A stretch of DNA of 64,000 bases from Marsupella aquatica. Its lineage: Eukaryota; Marchantiophyta. The position numbers were made by a program, and so were the translations under genes. The stretch covers positions 9,672,001 to 9,736,000 of the forward strand of contig OZ316899.1 of the NCBI GenBank assembly GCA_973895155.1, in the 5' to 3' direction. The notes under the pieces are model-generated. The model saw only the letters and a list, made by a program, of their open reading frames with translations. It ran no database searches and was not told the DNA's origin. Positions 24,752-37,001 of the stretch are shown one piece after another (within the stretch, counting starts at the first letter, position 1; every line of letters starts with the position of its first letter).

Positions 24752-27361
24752 ACAATCAAGGGTGACTATGAAACCCAAGCCGAGGCCGGAAGTAAGGATG
24801 CCACGCAGGGAACACGATTAGGGTTAGGGCGCGCTAAGTGCCAACGGCTATGGGTAGCCAATGGGAAGGAAGACCGGGGGTAAGGACCAATCGCAAGGAA
24901 TGGCGGCTCATTTGGAAGCACAAACTAAGCAAACAAGTACGAGAAGCCAACTACCGTCAGTTGCTTAGGCAAGCACTTTGGGCGGGAGCAGATACCGACT
25001 ATCAACTCAAGGAAGGTATGAGCAATGTCAATCAAGCTGCTCATTTCTGGGGATGCCTGTTCGAACGGGCAACTGAGTACATTCAGACCAACGAGGACAA
25101 AGAATTGGAAAGGGCAGCTCAAGAACGGCAGGAGCTTGCTCAACTGTGGGAGCTGCAAAAGTCTGCCTTCATAGGAGGCGAGCTTATCAAGGCCGAGTTC
25201 TTGTGGACTCCTACAGCCAATCAGTTTGACGACCTTCTATTTTGCAAGAACAGAATCGTCGGCATCCGGGAAGCCATCAACCGCTACAATGACATACACT
25301 GGGAGTTGAAGGGTAGCACGGAGGTGTGGACAAAGGCAACCATGCTTGGAGAAACATCCACAGCAGCCGTTATGAAGAGGAAAGGGAACAACAATGAAGA
25401 GGCCACCCTTGCAAAGAGAATGAGGTCGGCGGCACCAAGGAAGCCAGCTGAGCAGGCAAGCAGGAGGCACGGAGAAGCCAAAGAAGAGGAGGTCGACCCC
25501 ATCAATGCCATTCCAACAAGGGATGACACCTGGAAAGGCTGGGCGGCGACCCTCCTTGAGGAAGTGCAATTACACTTTGCACGGGAGGAGGATGCATGCT
25601 TTACGGCTATGCAAACTCGGAAGTACCAGGGCTTCATGGCCGGATCCGGCTTGGAAGCCTTTGTGAAATTACCATGGCTAAAGCCGGAGGTGCCGGATTC
25701 TGACTTATTAGAATTTGTGGGATCATGGGAGCTGAGACAAATTCCACAAGGATCTATGGGAAGGAGTTCTATCTCACTCCCCAGGTGATTGCCAAAGTGT
25801 TTGGCTTGCCGATAGGAAATAAGACCAAAGTAGACACCAGGAAGACCTTGCCAGACAAGGAGTTCCGGTCGTTCCCAGGGCCATCAATGAAGAATGGCTT
25901 CTTCCGGAACACCTGCACCAACCCGCACATTGGAGAGATGATGGATTTCTTGCGGGTAACCATGCATTGCAACTTGCCGAGGCCAGAGATTGGCAAGGCA
26001 CAAGTCTACCTGGCGGAGAGGCCAGACCCAAGCCGAGACTACAACGGGTACCTCCTCACCCAACTGAAGAAGATCTTGAAGGAGGACCAACAGGTGATCG
26101 GCAAGGGAAGCATATCCCGGCTTGGCTATCACATGCCGTTGTTGTGCCGGTATGCCCAAAGTCAGATCTTTGCCCCAGTATCTCCCCTATAGGCAAGGGC
26201 ACCAGAGGAGGTTCTAGAACAGAGGCCGGCAGCAGAGAAACCCAACCAGCCCGGCAGTCCTACAATCAAGCAAGTGTTTAGGCCGAGGATGGAAGACTTG
26301 CCGATGCAGCAACCAGGCATGCAGAATCTTCTGAAATTGTTGGAGAAGGAAAAGAGGACGGCAACTGCAACAGCAATGGCACCGGTACAAGACACTGCCC
26401 CATAAGTTGACCTAAGCCGACTCATGAGGGAAAACCCCGTACCAGAGCCACGGAAAGAAGGAGGCCGGAACACAAGCCGAGGGTTTGAATGTATGTAGGA
26501 GCCTCAAGTCCAGAAGCCGAGGGAAAGCAGCCTAAAGCTCTTGGTCGCGATAACCAGAGGGAGAGGACATACTGGAAGCTGAAGGAGGAACCCGGACCCG
26601 TGAGCTATATTCGGCAGGAGGCCGTGTTCACAACAGGATCAGGAGAGCAACGGGGGAGCCGGTAGTCCAAGCCGGGGAGGAGGTGGTGGAGGACTACGAC
26701 AATGACAACTCCGACTACGGGTCAGACCATCATGTCCCAAGAGTCAGGACCTGTGGCCGTTTCATCCCCACGCTTCCTAGAGTAGTTCAAGGGGACCCCA
26801 TCCAGCAAAACAGCCCCGAGTCTCCCCCACCAGATGTTGCTCCCCCAAGATTTGATGGGATAAAACAAATGGCACAGGAGTTTGAGGAGCGGCTCGGGGA
26901 AGAGGAGGAGACAGCCCTGGCCAAAGAGAAGGATTTACCCGAGGGAGAATGGCCAGAGAATGGCCAGAGGACATCCGACAGCTTGTAGAAAGACAAAGCA
27001 GCCCTCCAGCCACGATAGAAGAAATCCAAAAGGTGGCTTGGGAACAAAGGCCGTAGTGGTTGATGTCGATGACTACCACTCACTCCACCTATGCGCAAGA
27101 AAGAGCCATGGAGTATGGGGAGATGTGTGGAGAACTTGCGCTCAGCATCTTTGGGGAGAAGTTGGAGCAGGGACCCTTTTTCCAGAGGGAGATGTTGGAA
27201 AAATGCCGATTGGAAGAAGCGGTGGCTTTGGAGAGAAGAAAGATGGACGAGGTCATCCGACGGCTTAGGGAGAAGGAAGCCGAGGCTGAAGACCTGAAGG
27301 CAGCCAAGAAAGCCCAAGATGAGTTGGGGATTAAGCGGCATGAGCTAAACATCATGCATGG
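24752..27361 (+). pseudogene. LTR-B ORF, first part (helical, mobile-domain-like, start of coiled coil)
   Basis: Collinear with the ORF in LTR-A. An open stretch 24,838-25,788 encodes KLSKQVREANYRQLLRQALW, then NVNQAAHFWGCLFERATEY, a basic patch, and GLEAFVKLPWLKPEV. A frameshift near 25,735 leads into 25,725-26,192 (GKEFYLTPQVIAKVFGLP ... RDYNGYLLTQLKKILKE). After a stop at 26,190, linker sequence follows (LPMQQPGMQNLLKLLE) with further stops, then 27,060-27,361 enters the coiled coil (ERRKMDEVIRRLREKEAE). The MULE interrupts the frame after KRHELNIMH. It resumes at 38,498. Confidence 0.65.
27353..27361 (+). repeat. Target-site duplication of the MULE, left copy
   Basis: CATGCATGG, repeated at 38,498-38,506. 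A tenth base (G) also matches, so the true duplication is 9 or 10 bp, in the range of Mutator-like elements. LTR-A has CATGCAGGG at the uninterrupted site. Confidence 0.85.
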
Positions 27362-27371
27362 GGGTCATTGT

Positions 27372-27409
27372 AGCGTGCGAGGAAACAGTAAAAAATTTCC
27401 TCGCACGCT
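27372..27409. repeat. Perfect 14-bp-arm hairpin at the left end of the MULE
   Basis: AGCGTGCGAGGAAA (27,372-27,385), a 10-base loop, then its exact complement TTTCCTCGCACGCT (27,396-27,409). The left arm is also the core of the terminal inverted repeat, so the terminus is present as a small foldback. Confidence 0.9.
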
Positions 27410-28272
27410 ATCATTTTCTCCTTGGAATACCCAAAATTTGGCACGAAAACAACCTTGCTAGCAAAAAGTGACGCTCGCTAGCCTAAAAGGAACCTTCTAT
27501 TCCACCTATTTATTTAACTCCCGTTGGGTTTAAAAAGAGATCCCGACGATGCATTGGTACATATTATGTATTCCCTGGACACGAACGGTCGTCGACGGCA
27601 CCATAATTAAACATATAATTCTACAGTACATCAGGCCAGCGAAGTCGCTAGCCATAACTCTGCCCATAATTCTCGCACGAAATACTCTGTGCAGTCATGA
27701 CCCACACGAAAATCACTCATTAGAAATCATGGGTGTAAACCGTTGCAGCAACAACACTAATCCGTATCATATCACGACAGAATCCAATGTCCCCTTCCTC
27801 ATGAGTGAAGCGTGAAACGCGAAACCGTTTGAGAGGATCCGAGGCTCCGAAAATGCACTATATGTCATTCGGACCTCTCGACTCATCTCCATTCCTAACA
27901 GTGTTCTCATTATTTGACTTTCATCGTCTCCTCACTCTTTCGTGATCGTTTTCGCATCGCCGAGTAACTTCAATTGAGCTTGTGTTGTCATATCCGCGGG
28001 CGAGGAGGGGATCTGGTGTTCTCGGGTGTGTCGCATTCTTGCAAAGTTTTTGTCGCACAAAGAGATGTAAGTTTGATACGGGAAGACCTCTTAACAGCAA
28101 ATAGTATTATTGTTCATGAGAAAGTCTGGTTTTCCAAGTTCTCTTTTTCCTTCTCGTAGTTTTGCGCGTTTTGACTCGATCATCTTGGATGTTTTGAATG
28201 TGACTGTTTCTATTTGGTAAACACATGTTGAGAAAGTAATCTGATACACAGAAGTGTTTGTTACAGACATAA
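27410..28272. other. MULE left non-coding region
   Basis: No coding signal. It contains half-palindromes near 27,457-27,484 (TTGCTAGC ... TCGCTAGCC) and one full site at 27,635-27,652 (GCCAGCGA AG TCGCTAGC). The sequence just before 28,273 ends in a splice-acceptor-like TTTGTTACAG, so part of it may be a 5' untranslated leader of the small gene. Confidence 0.5.
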
Positions 28273-28701
28273 ATGGCAAAAAACAATGACCCTTCCGCTC
28301 CAAAACCCAAATGGGTTCTGGAGGTCCGCCGCTACAACGCCAAAACTGATGGCCCAGTGGACTCGCCACCAAGCTCTCCTCCGGCAAGGAAGAGTGTTAC
28401 CCCTCCGCTGAAGGCTGGATCATCATCCAGTCGGGTCCCGCCTGTTGCCTCTGCTTCAACTCAGCGACCTGCACCGCCGAAGGAAACAACTTCAAGCGTT
28501 GTTTCCAGAGCACCAATGTCTTCTCGCACAAACGTATCCGTTTCTAAGGGAGTTTCAGAGAAGCGGAAGAGAGAGGAGGAGGAGTCTTACTGGAGGGACA
28601 TCGACATACACAACTACTGGACATCCGACATCCTAGCTTCGTCCGATTATGATACGGATTCGGACACAGATTCAGACGCCTACAAGGCAGCATCTCCATG
28701 A
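28273..28701 (+). CDS. Small Ser/Pro-rich protein with acidic tail (MULE ORF)
   Basis: 142 codons from ATG 28,273. It is preceded by TTGTTACAG and seven bases, so the ATG may open a second exon after a non-coding first exon. The N-terminus is PKPKWVLEVRRYNAKTDGP. Then comes a Pro/Ser-rich low-complexity stretch, a basic SEKRKREEEESYW segment and an acidic end (SSDYDTDSDTDSDAYKAASP). The acidic Asp/Ser tail resembles in style the end of the accessory protein at 38.1 kb. No stops. No known domain was recognised and the function is unknown. It could be a short accessory factor or an uncoupled terminal exon. Confidence 0.5.
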   Translation: MAKNNDPSAPKPKWVLEVRRYNAKTDGPVDSPPSSPPARKSVTPPLKAGSSSSRVPPVASASTQRPAPPKETTSSVVSRAPMSSRTNVSVSKGVSEKRKREEEESYWRDIDIHNYWTSDILASSDYDTDSDTDSDAYKAASP

Positions 28702-29586
28702 ATAGTACCCTATACGACAATCACTCCGCGTTGTGAACCCCCGTAGTTTTACAGTTAATCTCTGCCAGTCCGTGAACTTAAAATGAAATGATCGGTAGGA
28801 CACGGACATTTTGTCAGTTACAGATGTTTTGATAAATATTGGACAATATTCGAATAAAGCTTCGGAAGTTTTTTCAATTTCATGAGTGCATACCTTGCTA
28901 GCGAGATCGCTAGTAAATATTGCCTACTGGTACTTGAGTGATTTACGTTGTGGATGACATGCGAGCACGGAAAACATCCTCTCTTCCTCCTACTATGATA
29001 CAGTATCCGACTCTGACTCCGATGCGTACAAGGCAGGGAGCCATTGAATAGGAAACATTTGTAGGGGCATAAACATTTTGTAGACTGTGTCTATTTCGTA
29101 GATCTGGGATCCGAAAAAGTTCTTCGACACTCAATGTCCAACACAGTTGTAAGGGAGAACATCTTTGTTCATTTTGAAATAACTTCTTGAGAAGACTGCC
29201 GACTGCAATGTTTGGACTTACAGTACTAGTTTTGCTAGCGACATCGCTAGTAAAACTATGCATGACTAAAATGGTTTGTTTTCTCGAATGTATATCCCAA
29301 AAACATTAAAATACATGAGTTATTGAACTCTACGTTATGTAGAACTTGGTCAAAAAGAAACCGTTTACGGGAAACCTAAAACTTTACTTTACGGGTTTAA
29401 TGCCAGAGACCTCGCTAGAAAAATAAACACTATTTCCGATACGTATAGAATAGTAATAGACCCTCGCTAACATTACATACACAATATAATTAGTGAGGTG
29501 GAGGACTTTCCTCTGTTCTGAAAACCAAAAAGGTGACAAAATTAGGGACGCTGAAACGTTCACCTCAACGGATAATAGAGATTAAG
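28702..29586. other. MULE intergenic region with a partial copy of the small ORF's 3' end
   Basis: Positions 28,979-29,046 encode SSSYYDTVSDSDSDAYKAGSH and a stop, matching the last 20 residues of the small ORF (SSDYDTDSDTDSDAYKAASP). It is a duplicated 3' end with no 5' part. Palindromes lie at 28,897 and 29,234, and a weak one at 29,402. Nothing else was recognised. Confidence 0.6.
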
Positions 29587-32500
29587 TCAACTACACTGCA
29601 ACGGAATCAAACTCCTTACTTCAGCAACAGTCAGAATTGGCTGCTTCACAAGATCGTCTCTGTCTAGATTCAGTGAGAACTTGTTTAAGTACACCCAGAG
29701 GAGGTGTTTACAAGACATATAGGGTCTTCCTCTCGTGTGTCTCTTGTAGAAGTCATCACATGAGCAAGAAGGAAAGCAACACACTTGGACCCAGTACTTG
29801 TGTGCAATTTTTGAATCTGTCTCGTGAGTGACGATAAGATATTGCCATCCCCACCCGTTTCCGAGGCATATCTTCTCACTTCCAATGACTCTCATATGTT
29901 CGTCAGTCGCAGATCGAATGCGTTTGAGAAGCTCCGGGGTGTTCTGGAAACGTTGACGAACGCCTTTCCCATTCCGGGTCTTGAATCTACGGTTTGGAAT
30001 ACCAATGTCAACTCTTTCTGGGAAGGAGTTCACATCAATTCGGAGGTCAACACGATTTGGAGAGGAGAACGACCCAGTCGGTGCTGGATCAGAGTATGAT
30101 AATCCTCTGATTTCAATCCCATTTCGAAGAAGAAAGTCAATCTCTGTTGGGGTCAGCTTGGTCCCACGCTGGACTTGCAATGCCTCAGGTGGTTCCGGAA
30201 GCTGGGCAAGAGTCCTTCTGCCACCTGTTTTATGGCACCTATTATTTGGACAGAAGTATAGAAGCTGACGATGTGGAGATGACAACCTCAATCCGTGAAT
30301 CGCAACACCAACCACTCCAGCCCGAAATGCCTTCATTCCAGTTTCTTTGATGAGATTCCTGCACTCATCTCTTCCAAACACACTTCGGTCCACTCGTCCA
30401 TTGCAAACAGGTCCACTCCCTTTTCCACTCCGCCTCAAGTGCCAGGTCCCATATGTCACATCAACCTCTTCAACAAAAGGGATCCTTCGGGGTGCATCCC
30501 GAATTTCATCCCGATTATTTTGAGGCTGTGTATTTCTCCAACGTAGTTCGGGTCCTGTGTTGTATCTCCACGGCTAAGTTCTTCACCATCATCTGATATA
30601 TTTATAACTTCACGAGGAAGAGAAGGTCCATGGCAAGTGGGGTTGTCTTCATCGCCAGGAAAGTCTGAAGGTCCACCAATATCAGAAGCACCGCTGAAGT
30701 TACCAAATTCTGTGTAAAGATTTCTTCTTTTCAAACTAGACCGCGACGCCACTGTGTGCAATATCTTATCATGTCTATGAGAATCGTTTTCATGAATAGA
30801 AGCAGAAGCACTACCCTTCCGTTTCCCTGCCGTTGTTCTAAGATCTCCATGTAAAGGCACAGTTCTATAGAACTCATATTTTCCAGATGATTCAAATAGT
30901 AGATTGGATGCCTTCTCATAGGCATCCATAGACCCCATTGTATCTGCATTTCTGAAGGCCAGCTCAAATATTGTAGGACCATTCCCACGGTGACACCCTT
31001 CCAAGTATGCAGTGAACGCTGCAATCTGTCCGGCTGCTCGATTCTGGTCAACTTCACAGGCTTCAATCAAACCAATTTTCTTCTTCGGCTGGCAGGAACG
31101 CATTGATGCGTGAGCAGATTCAGCTCCCGCACAGTTTGGCATCAGAGCAGACTCCTTCGCAGTTTGCGTCTGAAAAATGAGCAGAGTTAACACTTGTATT
31201 CACTAGCGATATGTCTATTTTGAGACAGTCTAATGTTTTAGTCGGTGACCAAAATACATTTACGAAAAGAAGTTTTATTGCTAGCGATCTCGCTAGCTTA
31301 AACTCATCAGAAAGAATTCACCGTTACTCACCACACGAATAAAGTTACCCCATTGTCTCCACCGCACAACCCACCATGAAATCCACCCTTGTAGTGATTT
31401 AAGCTTGGAAGGGTGACAATTCCCCTCTTTCCACCATTTTTGAATGTCTTCGGCGATACGATATGCTTCGACGTATGTTGGAGCAATGCTTAACTTCTCC
31501 CACATCTTATAGTGCTCCGCATGACACCCCTCCTTGATCCCCTCCAAAGTGTGTCTTCTGAGAGATTGAGAGAGATGGAACGCGTCACTATGCTCTTTCA
31601 GAGGATTTCTGACACCCCCAAAAAATACCCTTCTCACATAAATCCAGCCAGCCTCCGCATTGTCTGCTATGAATCCTCCAATAATGGGATTATGCACTCC
31701 ATTCTCGGATGCGACATCTACCATTAACCTCCACGCAGTTTCAAGCGACTCTGTGTCTTCGGCTCTCAACTCGCAAGTGAAAATTGTACACAGAGCGCGG
31801 TAATTATGGTCATACACGTGTGCGCTGAAGGTCAACCATCCACTAGTGATACGATGCATCACGTCAAAACTGACCCACGAACCTTCCAATGCTCCTCCAG
31901 CCTCTAGCTCCTCAAAATTTCCACACCCGATCCAGGACCATTTGTACTCATTTTGAATACATGCGCTCGATCATTTCTGTTTCCTTGACCGGGAAACAGG
32001 TACCTCTGCACGAAAGGGAAATTGTTACGTGATTGCATTTCACGAAGTGAGTCAAGTTCTCCTTTTTTAGGATTATCCATCTTCACACTCCGAAGAATAG
32101 CTTGGAACTTTGGAGCGGTAGAAAGTACTCCGATCAAACTCCAAATTTCTTGTTGTTCTTCTCTCGACAACTGAGCCGATGATTCTGGATGCAATAGCGA
32201 GACAAGGTTCCCAATTGACTGGTTTCTCAGACGTGCGGGAGTTGAGACTGGATTCAACCGATGGACCCCTAAAACCACATCTTCCGCTGTTTTTCTCGCA
32301 TAACGAGATTTTCCCTTCCAAATAGGGTGATCGTGGAATCCCATATGCACAGCCAATCTGGACATATGCATTGAAATGTGACTCTCCAAACCTGGCTTAG
32401 GGTACACATACAACAGTTTTGCCGGGCATTCTCGAATACAGAGAGGCCTCTCTTCACAGAAGCCACAGACAAGTCCTCCCTCACTCACTTGCTCTCCAAG

Positions 32501-33397
32501 ACGAAAGATGTCAGTCAGCAACCCTTTCCCTCTGAAAGCGCAGTCATTTTTCACTCCAGTATGTTTCAACTTCCGGCAACCCAAATTATGGCATTCAAGA
32601 ATTCCAGCGCAACGAACTTTTGACACAGCCCAATGAAACCTTGGCTTCAAATTTGCAGATGTAGTCACTAGTCTCGTCCAAGGATAGCCGTCCTTCTCTC
32701 GATCCATATCTTGGAGACCTCCTCCCCTTACGGCCCCCTCGACTAGAGGAAGTTCAAAAACAACGTTACCATTGTATGTCGATGGCAGAGTCGAAACCTG
32801 ACATTCATTCCATTGATTCCCTCTTCTAAATTGTGCAAGTTCACTCGCTCCACTGATATTGAGAAAAGCGTCATAGGCACTCATCCGATACACTGTGGTC
32901 ATGCTATCCCCAGTCCTTTCAATTAAATTTGTCGCTAACCCTTCGGGTTTGGAACCATCTCGTGACTTCATCAAACCACAAGATGTGTCTTGCCTTATAC
33001 TCTCTGGAGATATTTCAATGACCTCGGGAGCTCTGTCTTTGGGAGGCGTCCCAAGATCAATCACAGGAGTTTGATGACCGGGATCTAATTCCATGGGTTC
33101 CAAAATGACATCAGGAAAATCATCTTTACTGGACAGAACCTCGACACAAGATCCAACCTTCAGCGTCCATACCTTCCCGGAAGTACTACTGTCCTCTCTC
33201 AACTCGTGACTCCGTGGCCCATTTTGAGAATACAACTCAAACAACTTCATGACAAGGTCATCTTTTGGAATTCCAAAACAAGTTGCAAGGAATGACTCTG
33301 TCACCCTAACCTCCGACGAGTCAAGGGCACTTGGGAGTACCACCATGTCTCCCGTCATTCTACGCTCCAAAACCACCTTGGAATTCATCGTCATCAT
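29587..33397 (-). pseudogene. MULE transposase with HxHP zinc-binding region and SWIM finger
   Basis: Minus strand, ATG at about 33,397 (or 33,394). The first 497 codons contain a Cys-rich region (CAGILECHNLGCRK ... CGFCEERPLCIREC) ending in GFHDHP, like the WRKY-GCM1/FLYWCH-type fingers of MULE transposases. 31,889-31,332 holds the presumed DDE core: SFDVMHRITSGWL (first Asp) and GGFIADNAEAGWIYVRRVFF (second Asp). An intron 31,170-31,331 contains a palindrome. The C-terminal part (31,169-29,587) ends with a SWIM finger, CSCDDFYKRHTRGRPYMSCKH. The frame shifts near 31,930 (1-nt indel) and near 30,500 (indel or unrecognised intron), so this copy may be inactive. It is convergent with the small ORF and divergent from the accessory gene. 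Confidence 0.75.
31170..31331 (-). other. Intron of the MULE transposase carrying a palindrome
   Basis: On the minus strand: GTGTG, then GTGAGT at 31,331, and TTTTTCAG ending at 31,170. The perfect site GCTAGCGA TC TCGCTAGC lies at 31,280-31,297. Confidence 0.7.
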
Positions 33398-34074
33398 CTC
33401 TTCTCAGCATACAAAAATACAATGACTATGTTTTGAATCGCACATACGAATCCTATTTGCAAGACCAAAACTGGGTTTTTCCCAACGGAAACAACAATCC
33501 AAAAAGATTGTCAGTCGATTCCCGTTGATTTTACCGTTATTTTGTCTTTAATCAACGTATAGGGACGTCTCCCATGCTAGCGATCTTGCTAGCTTGGTTT
33601 TGATAGTTTTATGGAAAGAAAATCGTTGATTTCAACTCTTTTAATGATACCTGTGTCATTGAGTTTATGCCAGCGATCTCGCTAGCCAAAAAGTCAAACT
33701 GATTTTTGAGGAAGTTTACCGTTAGGATTCCGTTGGGAATAGTCAACGGGTACCATAATGTCAACGGTACAAATTACACGGGACACCTGGAGTATTATTT
33801 CTGGATAAGATTATCGGTCGTGAAGGTTGTTGTTTGGGTTTTCCAAAAAGTACAACTAGTGGTCCCTGCCAGGAGATTTCTGTTATTCCTTACATCGTAC
33901 TGTCGATCGTTGTCAGTATTCACTATCGTAACTCTGTAAGGCTTCGGAGGGAGTTCGTAGCAGTTTGTACGGCTGTCCTAATTCTCCGAAAGGAGGTGAT
34001 CTGTGGACATTTTTGATGCGTGCAGCCGCTGCAGTCTCCGGGCTCGAGCACTCTTCTCCGAAGGGTTTTATTTC
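33398..34074. promoter_or_regulatory. Divergent promoter region between transposase and accessory gene
   Basis: 677 bp between two start codons facing away from each other. It holds two copies of the 18-bp palindrome 93 bp apart (33,576-33,593 and 33,669-33,686). A shared, co-regulated bidirectional promoter is inferred from the layout. No TATA box was assigned with confidence. Confidence 0.5.
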
Positions 34075-34777
34075 ATGGAGTCATCCTTGTCTCTAGAGAG
34101 TATTTCTTCGAGAGGATCGTTTCAGTCGAGGGAGTCGACAAGGAGAGAAACTAGGTCCACAGCGAACAAGAAAGCGCTTGCAGCGGGATTGAAGACTCCA
34201 AGGCGGCCCAAGATGGTGACAGCGGTAGACGTAGTTGCTCCTGTGTTTGATCTGAGCGCTTCGGAACCTTACACGGTTGTCATAAACCGTCATCTTCACT
34301 CGTTTGGAGTGAATGAGTTCGGATTTGCATTGGCTCCCCCCCGAATTCCTCTGTGCCGGATGAGAAACATGCAGATTGTCCGGTCTCTGCAGAAGGATTC
34401 CACTGCGATAGACACATTGAAGTCCGAGTTCAAAACGCAGGTTACATCGAGGATGCGCCTCGATTTTATGTTCAGATGACAAACGAGGATGGAGAAATCC
34501 AGATCTGTACAGATGCCATCCGCGAAACTTGGGATGATATTTGGGTGTTGCAAAACGAGGAGTTTGAGCGCGAATGTGATTCTCATGTTTCTTTCCAGAT
34601 CCTCAAGGACAAAATGTTCTGTGTTTTCGATGGAAACCACCGATTGTATTCGTGGAGCCAACTGGCGGAGGAACATCCGGATGATATTAAGTACCATCCT
34701 CGAGTGGTCTGCAAGATCTTTAAGGGTGAAAAGAACTCTTTCGTTCAGATCAAGTCGGCTATGCACGCATTGAACAG

Positions 34778-34871
34778 GTGGGACTTCTCATGATAAGATA
34801 GTTCTGAAATTTCATTTTTACTAGGTCACTTTCAGCTGGCGATCTCGCTAACATGAGGCATGTTGTGGCAG
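34778..34871 (+). other. Intron 1 of the accessory gene with a palindrome
   Basis: 94 bp, GTGGGA...GGCAG, with GCTGGCGA TC TCGCTAAC at 34,835-34,852. The same intron position and phase (2) is used in copy 1 at 21,494-21,895, whose intron is filled with the other palindrome type. Confidence 0.7.
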
Positions 34872-37001
34872 GTTAACTCAATGTCATGTAGAGAATTCCT
34901 GGGTTTTGGAGGCTGAACGCGTCCAGAAGATTCTGAACAATGACTTATCCGTTTACAAAGATATCATCGACGCTGAGAATTACAAACTTTTCCAGCAGAA
35001 GATGGCCAATGTGCGGAAGGCCGCATGGTATTCGAAGAACATGACGCTGGATGCCTGCACTTATATTCTATCCGTTGCTAACATTGCATCGCAGACCGAG
35101 GACCTTAAGAAGAAATTTTCTCTTAAGGAGGCTCAAGGCGAGCCCCTTTCCAAGGCTGTACAAGACTTAGCAATGCGTGACATGATGAAAGAACAACTTG
35201 CTGATTGGAATGTGAAAGTTCCAAAGATCGGTCCATTACTAAATCCTGAGTTTGGAGACTTTTTCAAGAAATGTGTCGAAATGCAAAACTACTGCGAGAA
35301 CAAGAGAAAGGAGGCCCAGAGAACAAATGACAAAGGCAGGGGAAATGTTTCTTGTGGTCTTGATCGAGCTCGATTGTTCACTGGTGTGACCTCTTTATCC
35401 CCAGAGCTCCGATATACACTCCTGGAGGCACAGTGTCGTCCTAAGCTTCGGAAAAAATTCTTTCATCCAGGTCAATTCTCAGATGGTGAGACTAAGCTCT
35501 GGCTTCATCGTTGGGCAGTGTGGGAGCAAGTCGAGTCAATTTTGTCTTCCCTCATGTCTGAAATTGTTTCTGAGGTAATGCCTACTGTCCCTGAGTCGAG
35601 GATCCTTACGTCTTCAGAGAAGACGGAAGCTTCGCTAATCCTTGACATTGAGGAGGATTTTGAGGATTTCCAAACTCGTGTGAAAACTCGTTTTTTCAAG
35701 CAGATTTGGCCACCCAAGACAGGAGAGAAGGTAGACATTACATTGTTTCGGAGGAGAGCGAAGAGATACACGTATCGATTTTTTGTAGACAGAGAAGTAG
35801 CAGACAAATTTTACTGGTGGTCCTACCCAGCCTGTTTCTCCCCATGGATAGCTGGGGTTAAAGAGGACCCTACAAGTGATAAGTTTGGGGAATATTGTAT
35901 GTTTCCTTGCGAGGGAAGTGAAGCTCCGAGGAGATTGAGCGAGTGGGAGGTTCTTCATTGTCCATGGTATTTGGACTCGGACAAATGGTCTGTGACATTT
36001 GACACTGCAGAGAAAGCAGCTCTTCACATGATCAATCGAGGATTCCTTCCGGAATCTTACATCTCCGAGTCCAAATTGGCACCCACTGATGCTGAAGTTG
36101 GTGGTTGCGAGGCGATGGAAAAAGCTTGTCTTGGTGTAGCTGCCATAGTGGATAGGAGTCGAGCACGGAAGCCAAGAAAAGGAGCATTGAAGGACACATC
36201 CAAAGATGGGTCCCAGATTTCCGGAAAGCCAAGTAAGTCTGTTAATTGTATGTTACTTTTTATTTTTAAGTCCGGATGTGTGTCGAATATACAGACACTA
36301 ATGTCTTTTGCTTCACAGAGAGGAGGAAGGGAGCGGCTTCTGAGAGTTTGAAGAGTGGAGCAGATGATGGTGAGGAACCTCAGTCCCCAGATGCCGAAGT
36401 CACAACAAAGAGCGCAGTGGATTTAGGAAGTATAAAACGTTTGAAACGGAAGCGGAACATCCAGATTCTTTCAGATTCGGACGATGAGGAAGTTTCAGTT
36501 GCTCAAGGTGTTGCTCGGATGTGTGGTTTGAAGATGGATGGGCAACGATATTTCCTGGCTCGTAGCAATTTGACCGATACTGCAAACTCAATTAGCGTAA
36601 GTAAAGTGAGGCCATCTTGGATGGGAGATGGAGATCGATGGATTACTGGGATGTCAAAGAGCGTAGAGTGCCCGAACCATGTCATAATTAATGGAAAGCC
36701 TTATGCTGGGATTGGAGCACATTTGGGATTCATTTCTCTTCCAACTGGGCATAGAACAAGCGTTACAGACAAACAGGTTCCGTCTTGGAATGTTTGGAGC
36801 GAGAAACTTCCATATTATTTTTTTGGAGTGATGAGACCAATGCTTTCAGACGATGGATATGTTGCTGTCTTGCACAGCTCAGACTTCAATCACATGAGGC
36901 AAATATTTACGGCAGTCGAGCAAAAAAACAAATTCAAACATGTGCAGCAATATACCGTTTTGTTGTCCACCCCTTTATGGAGGGCAGATATGGATATTGA
37001 G

